From contig JAEOSY010000435.1 in the NCBI GenBank assembly GCA_016840125.1, positions 1 to 31,230 of the forward strand: DNA of 31,230 bases. Reading direction: 5' to 3'. How positions within the stretch are numbered: position 1 is the stretch's first letter; each line of letters begins with the position of its first letter. Shown in pieces: positions 17,047 to 24,197 of the stretch. The position numbers and the translations under genes are program-made. The notes below the pieces were generated by a model, which saw nothing but the letters and a program-made list of their open reading frames with translations, was not told the DNA's origin and did not search any database. Source of the DNA: Candidatus Helarchaeota archaeon (GTDB lineage: Archaea > Asgardarchaeota > Lokiarchaeia > Helarchaeales > HEL-GB-A).

Positions 17047-17110
17047 CTATTGAACCCAAACTAAAAATAAAAAATTATGCAATGCTAATTTACAATGGCG
17101 CCTTCAAAAA

Positions 17111-18526
17111 TTAATTCCAACCAGTAGCCTGTTCTTTTTTCCATTCTTCGTTAAAATCCTCAAATCCAAGTTCCAATAGGCGTTCATACTTCTCTCGTTC
17201 AAAGTAATAAAGAGATTCATCTTCAAGTTGCACTCTTGCAAGGTGCTGATATGCCACGTTCCTAACTTCTCTTTGTTGGTCTATCGGGAAAACCAATGAC
17301 TCCATAACGATCTCTCTTCCTGTATATAATTCCCAATCTTTTGTTAGAATAGATAACCCAAATCTCTCTGGTTGATTACATATTTGAGTACCCGGAAAGG
17401 GTAAAACACAGGGAAAGGAGAAAAAATCGAGTTTTTTTGAGTATGCTATGTTTTCCAGCATGTCTTTCTTGGTTTGTGAAGGCAGACCGATCATGAAATT
17501 TGCTTCAATTTTATAATCTAATTTTTTCAAGATTTTTATAGCGGATTCTATTTGAGAAAATGTTTGGGTTTTTAAGGTTGCGTGTAAAACTGAATCATGA
17601 ATATCTTCAATCCCTAAAGCACAGGAATGTGCATTTTTTTTCTTTAAATCTAATAAAATTCCTTTGTTTATAGTATCTACACGTGTTTGAAATAACCATT
17701 CTTTTAAAACGATTTTTCTATTCTCTATCTCACCGATGAATTCTCTAACTTTCTTTTCATTAAGTAAGAAGAGGGGATCGCTTATAGAAAACGAAAAATT
17801 GCCAAATCGTTCTTTATATGCTTCTAGAGTCCCTAAAATCCTTTTTACTGGAAAGTACCGTACCTTTCTTCTTGAAAATGGCGAAAGGCAACAAAAAGCA
17901 CATTGATATGGACAACCTCTACTGAATTCTAATTGGAGTAAAAATGACGGATAATGTTTATCTTTTATGAGATCTAAATCAGGAACTGGAATTTTGTTAA
18001 GATCAGGAGGCGCAATTGTTGAACTGTGCTTGATTTTTCCATTTTCTCTAAAGGCAATATTTTTAATTTTGATCCATTCTTGTGCATTACTTGCTTTTTT
18101 TACTATTTCGAGTAAAACATACTCCCCCTCTCCTTTCACAACCATATCAATAAATTTATTCGCAGCAAGACATTCATCCGGGATATATGTTGCCATTATT
18201 CCGCCAAAAACAATTTTTAGATTTGGGTTTTCACTCTTACATAATTGTGCGATTTTTAGAGCTATCGGGTAGTTCTGCGTATACGAACTAAGACCAATTA
18301 TATCCGGATCATATTTTTTTACTTTCGCAAGAAACTCCTTCGGATTTAATGGATTAGGGGTGAAATTATTTCCGTATTTTTTTTCAGCGTTGATATCAAT
18401 GAGTTTAACATCATATCCACTATTTTTTAGGATAGTACCCAAATTTAACAATCCTAGAGGTAAGGACGCTCTGGGCATCTTTAAAAACTTGTAGGTTGGA
18501 TTTACTAACAGTATTTTATTATCCAT
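17111..18526 (-). CDS. Radical SAM protein with N-terminal cobalamin-binding-like domain
   Basis: This 471-residue protein begins with a B12-binding-like Rossmann domain (about 3-145): L-L-V-N-P start, P-L-G-L-L-N-L-G, D-I-I-G-L-S-S-Y, and V-F-G-G-I. It lacks the D-x-H-x-x-G motif, as in BchE-type proteins. The radical SAM core follows, with C205-x3-C209-x2-C212 binding the 4Fe-4S cluster and AdoMet. Typical products are methyltransferases, cyclases or peptide-modifying enzymes. Its C-terminal 100 residues are acidic and helical. The ATG lies about 26-35 bases after a TTTAAATAAAAT box and has no ribosome binding site, so it is probably leaderless. Neighbours are a 78-residue orphan upstream and the Sec79 protein downstream, suggesting peptide or redox-protein modification; that is inference. 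Confidence 0.88.
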   Translation of the reverse strand: MDNKILLVNPTYKFLKMPRASLPLGLLNLGTILKNSGYDVKLIDINAEKKYGNNFTPNPLNPKEFLAKVKKYDPDIIGLSSYTQNYPIALKIAQLCKSENPNLKIVFGGIMATYIPDECLAANKFIDMVVKGEGEYVLLEIVKKASNAQEWIKIKNIAFRENGKIKHSSTIAPPDLNKIPVPDLDLIKDKHYPSFLLQLEFSRGCPYQCAFCCLSPFSRRKVRYFPVKRILGTLEAYKERFGNFSFSISDPLFLLNEKKVREFIGEIENRKIVLKEWLFQTRVDTINKGILLDLKKKNAHSCALGIEDIHDSVLHATLKTQTFSQIESAIKILKKLDYKIEANFMIGLPSQTKKDMLENIAYSKKLDFFSFPCVLPFPGTQICNQPERFGLSILTKDWELYTGREIVMESLVFPIDQQREVRNVAYQHLARVQLEDESLYYFEREKYERLLELGFEDFNEEWKKEQATGWN

Positions 18527-18559
18527 ATTGATTTCAATCTACTGGAAATTATTTTATTT

Positions 18560-18569
18560 AAAAAAAAAA
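18560..18569 (-). terminator. T10 tract after the 78-residue gene, merging into a TATA-like box
   Basis: Ten A on the plus strand are T10 on the minus strand, eight bases after the stop at 18578. This is a plausible terminator for the small gene. The following TTTAAATAAAAT (about 18551-18562) overlaps it and could be the promoter of the radical SAM gene. The two genes would then be transcribed separately, at different levels. Confidence 0.5.
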
Positions 18570-18577
18570 GAGGAAAT

Positions 18578-18814
18578 TTATAATGTTTGAAATTCTCCTC
18601 TGACTTGCCTTACGGCACTTCTGGGATCTTTTATAAAAAGGGCTCTAAATTTAGTATCATCTACTATATTGTGAACTACTATCTGAATATCATTGTCTGA
18701 AAGCCCTGCCTTATCTAAATCTTCTAGATTATGGACAACTATTGATATCTCATTTCGCGGTAAATTAGCATCGATCAATTGTTTCTCAATTGCTCTAACA
18801 TTAATTTGAACCAT
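18578..18814 (-). CDS. 78-residue orphan protein, candidate substrate of the radical SAM enzyme
   Basis: I do not recognise the family. The small, soluble protein contains an internal near-repeat, ISIVVHNLEDLDKAGL and IQIVVHNIVDDTKF, so it probably folds as two similar halves. Its C-terminus (FRALFIKDPRSAVRQVRG) resembles the F-R-x-x-L-x-x-D-P-x-x-A pattern of nitrile-hydratase-type leader peptides of RiPPs. However, only five residues follow, so there is no obvious core peptide. An AATATAAATTATAA box lies about 30-40 bases upstream, and AGGAG abuts the ATG. It lies 51 bases before the B12-type radical SAM gene and 128 bases after the UxxU selenoprotein. Confidence 0.65.
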   Translation of the reverse strand: MVQINVRAIEKQLIDANLPRNEISIVVHNLEDLDKAGLSDNDIQIVVHNIVDDTKFRALFIKDPRSAVRQVRGEFQTL

Positions 18815-18868
18815 CTCCTAGTTTTGAAATAGAACTATTTTGTTATAATTTATATTTATTCTAAATGG

Positions 18869-18935
18869 GGAAGGGATCGATTTGCACTCGATATAATCCA
18901 TTCTTCTAGCATTTATAAGACTGGATTCTCCTTCC
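18869..18935 (-). ncRNA. Structured 3' UTR of the UxxU selenoprotein gene
   Basis: The 67 bases after the UxxU stop can fold into a branched structure: an outer stem GGAAGG/CCTTCC (18930-18935 with 18869-18874), an inner hairpin AATCCA-G-TCTT/AAGA-A-TGGATT with one G.A mismatch, and a second small hairpin ATCGA/TCGAT with a seven-base loop. It is the only strong structure here and is in the right place for a SECIS. It lacks the AUGA/GA core seen at 16678-16717, so its identity is uncertain. Confidence 0.45.
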
Positions 18936-18942
18936 AATGAAT

Positions 18943-19425
18943 TTAAGCCGCGAGAAATTCAACAATTTCCCTATTTCTTGGACGTGTGCGATAATTTTTA
19001 CCAATGGACTTATAGATAATTTTACGATCCTTGTCAATAATAAATGTTGCTGGTTTAGATGTTTCTTTAATCCCATGGAAAAGTCTGGCAGTTTGGCTTT
19101 TTGTATCATAAACACCATAATCTTTTATTACTCTCAGATTCGTCTCATGATCACTTAAAAAAGTGATATTTTCTGCATTAAATTTTTCTTTAAGTTCTTT
19201 ATTTTTTGTAATTGATTCGGGACTAACCATAACAATCTTAACTCTTTTCAGTAGTTCTGGATCGCCATTCAATCGTTTCACTTGATTTCTTCAGTGTGGT
19301 CACCAGCCACCTCGTATAAAGACAAGCAGAATCTTCTCAGCTTTTTGCTTCGACAAGGTAAAATTCTCACCATTTTCATCTTTCAAGGTAAAATCTGGTG
19401 CTAAATCACCTACTTCTAGTGGCAT
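18943..19425 (-). CDS. Peroxiredoxin-like selenoprotein with a UxxU motif (Sec42, Sec45 at TGA codons)
   Basis: From ATG 19425 the frame runs 160 residues to TAA, interrupted by two TGA codons at 19302-19300 and 19293-19291. Reading both as selenocysteine gives a complete AhpC/TSA-type redoxin: PLEVGDLAPDFTL (N-terminal strand motif), the active-site R-G-G-W-U-P-H-U-R-N-Q (positions 38-48, normally W-C-P-x-C-R), V-S-P-E-S, the F-L-S-D segment, Y-G-V-Y, and K-P-A-T-F-I-I-D (cis-Pro strand). The match on both sides of the TGAs rules out chance. Both active-site Cys are Sec, so a diselenide could form, as described for eukaryotic SelL. GTGA precedes the ATG. Termination at the first TGA would leave a useless 41-residue peptide. 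The gene is divergent from the glycosidase operon. Confidence 0.9.
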
Positions 19426-19462
19426 TTTTTTCACTTTTGGATTTTAGAATTACTAAACTTGA

Positions 19463-19474
19463 CATTTAAATAAA
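19463..19474. promoter_or_regulatory. Shared divergent promoter with palindromic TATA box
   Basis: ATTTAAAT (19464-19471) is palindromic and lies between the divergent UxxU and glycosidase genes. To the right, the ATG at 19493 is about 24 bases from the box centre, the spacing of a leaderless transcript. To the left, the ATG at 19425 is about 42 bases away, leaving a short leader with GTGA. Confidence 0.55.
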
Positions 19475-19492
19475 TTAATTTTCATATTTTGC

Positions 19493-22171
19493 ATGATTTC
19501 AATGGGAGTATCCAAGGAAAAAATCATACAATTATATTTAACAATCAGTATATTGGGATTCGCGCTCTTTTTCTATGTAATCACCCCGTTCCGCCTACTA
19601 TATTATTGGAAAATACCTCTCCTCGAAGATAACATGACGACACTCATGTGGATACTTCCGCTCCTCGCCTTTTTCCCCCTATATCAGTTCTTTAGAGAGG
19701 GAATACCAAAAAACTTAGTAAAATTAGCATTCAGCCTTTTAATCCTTTTATATATTGGAGAAATTTTTGCAGGAGCGTACATCGGAATCCTCTTAATCTT
19801 TGAAGGGTTCTTTGTTTCGCTCCTCCTAATTTATGGCATGAAGGTATTATTCACTTTTTATAAACAATCCTCCGAATCTCCGACCTATAGGCGAGCCTTT
19901 GTCTTTAGCTTCCTTTTTGCGGGATTCGGCGTTGTTTTCTTATATCAAAATCCCATTTTCTATCAAATATTTTTTGCTCTAGCTGCCCTTGTTGCGTTTT
20001 TAGTCTCCTTTTTTACAACTGTTGAGGTCGAAATTACTTCCAAAGAGGAGAAAAAAAGTGATGGTTGGACTAAGAAATCCCACCTCTGCCTCTGGCTTTT
20101 TATAGTGACCGCAATTGCCCTCGTGATCTATGTGCTGATCGGTATTGCGCGGATGCACCTATTAGTTTATCCTGTGATTCTCCCTGAATTTCAAATCTAT
20201 TTGATTGCCTGTATGATATTCCTTCTAGTTCCAGCTTTTTTTATAGATGTTAGCATCTACTTGGCGAAAAGAATCAATGGAAAAATTCTCATAGGGGTAG
20301 GACTAATAATCATGCCACTCAGCTATCTACTCTTTGCCCTAATTCCCGATTTAATCGTGTTTTATGTAGTTGCCGTTTTAGCAGGCTTTGGACTGATCCT
20401 ATTTCTTCATAATCTAATTAATCTTATTTTTAAAGTTCTCCAAGAACACGGAAAGGCCTTCTTCTTTTGTCTAGCAATTAGTATTTACTTTGGTCAATTG
20501 CTGATGGCTCTACTCACTTTGCATGGTGGAACCACCATATTCCTTATTGGCGTAATCACGGTTGTGGAGTTCTGTGCATTAATTGGTGTTGCGTTGGTCA
20601 TACTCTCTGGTGCCAGATTCTCGTTTAAAAAAAAAGTTAATGTAAAGCTTGTTTTAAGTCAAGTTTTCAAAGTTCTCTTAATTCTTCTACTGATCGGTGC
20701 ATTTGTTTTTGCATATAGTTCGTCTTACTTCTTGAATATCGCTGAAGAGAATTATCAAGTGGCAAATTCTCATCCACTCTTGAAAATAGAGAACTCAAAC
20801 CTTGACCAGATGTTCAACAAGGTCTATGATGAACTGGAGGGTAATCTAATGATCATACCCGATTCGGGCCATATTTTCGCAATTCCAGGGGGGGATTTTT
20901 ATCGTAAACCCGTGTTATGGGACACTGCCTATATCGCTCAGATATGGAAATACCACAATGTATCCATTTCAGAACAAATTTTGGTCAATTTTATTAATCA
21001 AATACATCCGAATGGTTTAATTCCGAATACTTATCACCCCCTTGGGATTGTCGACGCGATTACCCAAGTTCCTCTACTTGCTTGGGCTTGTCGCGAAACC
21101 TATGAATTTTCAGATAATATCAATTTTCTAGAGGCAGTCTATCCAAAATTGAAGCGCTATAATCAGTGGTGGGTTACAACACGTGACTTTGACGGAGATG
21201 GGCTCTATAGTTGGCTGCATCGTGATGAAACAGGGTTAGATGATTGCCCAAGATTCGATTTATTTCCAATATGGCAAATCAACGCACTCGACCTGAACTG
21301 TTATCTAGCACTTCAGATGACATCTCTCGCGAAAATAGCTGAATACCTTAATTTTACTGCGGATTCGGTATATTATACAACACAAGCCGGTTTGCTTGCG
21401 GATCGAATACGAGTAAAGCTATGGGATAATGTAACGGGATTTTTTTATGACACCGTTGGTAGTGAGTTCATCAAACTAAAAACCTCCTCTAACTTGCTTC
21501 CTCTCTTTACCGGAGTTGCGACTCCACAACAAGCCGCAAGGCTGATGACGCATCTTAATAACCCTGCTGAATTTAACGTCACTTATCCAATTCCTTCCGT
21601 GGCACGTGATGAACCTTCATTTTCAAATGTGATGTGGCGAGGACCAACGTGGATAAATTTGAATTATTTACTCATCCGTGGATTAATAAATTATAATTAC
21701 TCAATAGAAGCCTCCAAAATTGCTTATAAAACACTGGAAATGGCCGAAGGGGTCTTCAATGAAACTGGTACGTTCTGGGAATTCTATAATTCAACAACTG
21801 GGCGCGTGGATGATGTAGTAGGTAAAACAGGTTGGGTGCCCGCTTCTCATTATGTAGGTTGGGACGGGCTTCTTACCAATATGTTTATCGAATATTTGGC
21901 TGGAGTCTCGTTCAATAGTTCCAGTATTTCTTTTAATCCAATTATTCCGATAGAATGGAATGCCTCAAAAATGAATTTACAGCTAAATCAAATCGAATTG
22001 AACCTCACCCGCCTCAATAATCAAATTAACAGTAGTTTTCATTTTTTATATCCCTCTTTTAATAACGTAACAGTTATTGATTTACAAACATTGAACCAAA
22101 CAACCTATTTTTCGACAGATATTCAGCTTAATTTCACGAATTTCAATCGGTACCGACTTTTAATACAGTAA
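19493..22171 (+). CDS. Polytopic membrane protein fused to an extracytoplasmic GH63-like glycosidase
   Basis: This protein has 892 residues. About 1-415 form eleven or twelve TM segments with a transporter-like (MFS-like) look, without a recognised signature. About 425-892 form a six-hairpin (alpha/alpha)6 glycosidase resembling GH63/mannosylglycerate hydrolase-type enzymes: V-L-W-D-T-A-Y, H-P-N-G-L-I-P-N, D-F-D-G-D-G-L-Y, the acid motif G-L-D-D-C-P-R-F (D583), the W-R-G-P-T-W-I-N motif and the base motif F-W-E-F-Y-N (E763), followed by H-Y-V-G-W-D-G. Sequons in the C-terminal half support an external location. It would cleave an alpha-linked sugar at the cell surface. It heads the operon with a sugar kinase and isomerase; the kinase follows after 12 bases. 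Confidence 0.85.
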   Translation: MISMGVSKEKIIQLYLTISILGFALFFYVITPFRLLYYWKIPLLEDNMTTLMWILPLLAFFPLYQFFREGIPKNLVKLAFSLLILLYIGEIFAGAYIGILLIFEGFFVSLLLIYGMKVLFTFYKQSSESPTYRRAFVFSFLFAGFGVVFLYQNPIFYQIFFALAALVAFLVSFFTTVEVEITSKEEKKSDGWTKKSHLCLWLFIVTAIALVIYVLIGIARMHLLVYPVILPEFQIYLIACMIFLLVPAFFIDVSIYLAKRINGKILIGVGLIIMPLSYLLFALIPDLIVFYVVAVLAGFGLILFLHNLINLIFKVLQEHGKAFFFCLAISIYFGQLLMALLTLHGGTTIFLIGVITVVEFCALIGVALVILSGARFSFKKKVNVKLVLSQVFKVLLILLLIGAFVFAYSSSYFLNIAEENYQVANSHPLLKIENSNLDQMFNKVYDELEGNLMIIPDSGHIFAIPGGDFYRKPVLWDTAYIAQIWKYHNVSISEQILVNFINQIHPNGLIPNTYHPLGIVDAITQVPLLAWACRETYEFSDNINFLEAVYPKLKRYNQWWVTTRDFDGDGLYSWLHRDETGLDDCPRFDLFPIWQINALDLNCYLALQMTSLAKIAEYLNFTADSVYYTTQAGLLADRIRVKLWDNVTGFFYDTVGSEFIKLKTSSNLLPLFTGVATPQQAARLMTHLNNPAEFNVTYPIPSVARDEPSFSNVMWRGPTWINLNYLLIRGLINYNYSIEASKIAYKTLEMAEGVFNETGTFWEFYNSTTGRVDDVVGKTGWVPASHYVGWDGLLTNMFIEYLAGVSFNSSSISFNPIIPIEWNASKMNLQLNQIELNLTRLNNQINSSFHFLYPSFNNVTVIDLQTLNQTTYFSTDIQLNFTNFNRYRLLIQ

Positions 22172-22183
22172 AGGTGTGTTAGA

Positions 22184-23116
22184 ATGATTCCTGATGTGGT
22201 AACAATCGGAGATGTGAATATAGATATCATTACAGCGCCTCTATCATCAAATATAGTGAGTAAAAAGGATGTCGAGGTACCCACCAAGCTCTATCGTACG
22301 CTTGGAGGGAATGCAGGTAATTGTGCAATGGCTTTATCGCAATTAGGTTTAAAATCTCGCCTAATAGGGGCGTTAAGCGACGATCCTGCAAGTATATGGC
22401 TTATAAACCAATTAAAAGTAAATAGCGTCGATTTTCACAACGCATATAAAATGATCCAAGCTGCCATTACCATTGCCCTCACCTATAAGGATGGAACTCG
22501 TACTTTTCTGTCCGATTTCGGATCAAATTTCCTTCTTTCACCTGAAGATATTGATCTTAAACTTATTGAAGGGCAACATCTTCATCGAGCTGGATATTGG
22601 TGGGCTCCCAACTTAATGGGTGATGGAACTAAGCACTTATTTCGCCATGCACATTCAAAAAAGATAACTACTTCGCTGGATATCGGGTGGGATCCCAATA
22701 ATTGGGCTGACGAAAGCCGCGAAAGTGTTTATAAGTGCCTTGAATTTTGTGATATATTATTTCTTAATAACAAGGAATTAGAAGGTTTAACACAAGCCAA
22801 TTTAGACGATGGAGCCACAATATTATTGAAAAAAGGGCTCCAAATGATTGGATTGCATTATGGTGCGAAGGGATGTAAGATCTATACAAAGGATGATACC
22901 ATTCACATTCCGAGTTATAAAGTTGAAATAAAGAATCCAACGGGTACTGGTGATGTTTTTAATGCGGCATTCATTTATGGGTACCTAAAGAAATGGCCTC
23001 TTGACAAAATAGGAAAATTCGCTAATGCCGCAGCCGCTGTGCATCTCAGCTCTACCCAACCTTATCCCCCTCTTGAAAAAGTTCAAAAGTTTATGAAATC
23101 AAAGGAGAATGAATAA
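22184..23116 (+). CDS. PfkB-family carbohydrate kinase
   Basis: This 310-residue ribokinase-fold enzyme phosphorylates a sugar using ATP. The N-terminal strand IGDVNID and the substrate motif GGNAGN (41-46) are followed by the C-terminal N-P-T-G-T-G-D-V-F signature (251-259), with catalytic base D257 and the anion hole. GGTG lies eight bases before the ATG. Its position between the glycosidase and a double-SIS protein suggests that it phosphorylates the released sugar, probably an amino sugar or hexose. Specificity cannot be read from sequence. Confidence 0.92.
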   Translation: MIPDVVTIGDVNIDIITAPLSSNIVSKKDVEVPTKLYRTLGGNAGNCAMALSQLGLKSRLIGALSDDPASIWLINQLKVNSVDFHNAYKMIQAAITIALTYKDGTRTFLSDFGSNFLLSPEDIDLKLIEGQHLHRAGYWWAPNLMGDGTKHLFRHAHSKKITTSLDIGWDPNNWADESRESVYKCLEFCDILFLNNKELEGLTQANLDDGATILLKKGLQMIGLHYGAKGCKIYTKDDTIHIPSYKVEIKNPTGTGDVFNAAFIYGYLKKWPLDKIGKFANAAAAVHLSSTQPYPPLEKVQKFMKSKENE

Positions 23117-24197
23117 TAAAATGAGCCAACCCGGACATTTGACATTAAAAGAAATTGAGGAACAACCTCAGGTTATTCAGCAAACAATTGCAAATTCAAG
23201 CATTTTCGAGGAGATTGCTACAAAAATTCACTATACGAAACCCAAGCTGATCATTATTACGGGGAGTGGAAGTTCCTTCAATGCGGGATTTGCCAGTTTA
23301 TACATCCTTAATAAAATCGCGCAGATACCAACATGGGTTGTCCATTCCTCCGAATTTCCATATATAATTAAACCGATTTTAAAGGTTAAAGACCATCTCC
23401 TCATTTCAATTTCTCAAAGTGGGGAGAGTATCGGAACAGTTGCTGCTGCGGAGCATGCTTCATCTTTAGATATTCCCACGATTGCGGTAACTGCCCATCC
23501 TGACAGCCCATTAACACAAAAATCTTCAATGGTCCTTCCCTTACAAACTGGAGAAGAACAGAGTGTTATGGCAACAAAGACGTACATTGCTCAAATTGCT
23601 GCATTAATTCGCTTAGCTATCTCATTAGGTGAATACAATGTCGATCTTCAACCTAGTTACTTAAAAGAACTTCGCACTTCATTAGAAAAGGTACCTAAAG
23701 AAATAAGTAGGTCACTAGATTATTTTAGGGGCGCAATACAGGATTTGTCTCCTAGTTATCGGTTCGTCAAACATGCTTTTATTCTTGGTTCAGGACCAGA
23801 TTATGCAACAGCTATGGAAGCTGCCCTGAAACTAAAGGAAGGTGCCCGCATCTTAGCTGAACCATATAGCGCTCCCGAATTCCGCCACGGCCCCATTACT
23901 CTGGCGGATGAATACACGATGATTGTTGGTCTAATCCCGCATCCGAGCAGCACCCGTTTTGATTCTGTAAATTCGCTGCTTGAAAAAGTAATAGATCGTC
24001 ATTCCTCCATCCTTGGGATTTCACCTGAACGCAGTCTCCCTTTTGATGAATTTATTCGGGTACCACGCCTTCTAGAAGAATTCAATCCACTTATTAATAT
24101 CGTTCCGGTGCAATATTTAGCGTATAATATAGCGCTTCTACGAGGGTATGATCCCGATAAGCCTAAATTTTTGACAAAGGTGGTACGTGAAGAATGA
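23109..24197 (+). CDS. Double-SIS-domain sugar isomerase/deaminase (GlmS isomerase-like, AgaS/FrlB-like)
   Basis: This 362-residue protein has two SIS domains and no N-terminal glutaminase domain. SIS1 (about 40-170) has I-T-G-S-G-S-S and S-I-S-Q-S-G-E-S. SIS2 (about 215-345) has H-A-F-I-L-G-S-G and the GlmS-like L-K-L-K-E-G-A-R-I-L-A-E-P-Y-S-A-P-E-F-R-H-G-P. Such stand-alone proteins act as aminosugar-6-phosphate deaminases/isomerases or on related phosphosugars. It overlaps the kinase gene by 8 bases; ATG 23121 is an alternative start. It ends at a TGA that overlaps the next start (ATGA), a clear sign of translational coupling. Confidence 0.9.
   Translation: MNNKMSQPGHLTLKEIEEQPQVIQQTIANSSIFEEIATKIHYTKPKLIIITGSGSSFNAGFASLYILNKIAQIPTWVVHSSEFPYIIKPILKVKDHLLISISQSGESIGTVAAAEHASSLDIPTIAVTAHPDSPLTQKSSMVLPLQTGEEQSVMATKTYIAQIAALIRLAISLGEYNVDLQPSYLKELRTSLEKVPKEISRSLDYFRGAIQDLSPSYRFVKHAFILGSGPDYATAMEAALKLKEGARILAEPYSAPEFRHGPITLADEYTMIVGLIPHPSSTRFDSVNSLLEKVIDRHSSILGISPERSLPFDEFIRVPRLLEEFNPLINIVPVQYLAYNIALLRGYDPDKPKFLTKVVREE

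Noticed and set aside
18937..19158. Plus-strand open frame of 73 residues opposite the UxxU gene
   Set aside because: It is the shadow of the real minus-strand redoxin, without ribosome binding site or recognisable protein features.
18943..19302. UxxU gene as a pseudogene with two nonsense mutations
   Set aside because: Both stops are TGA, both fall exactly on the redox Cys positions, there are no other lesions, and a second selenoprotein with SECIS-like element lies nearby.
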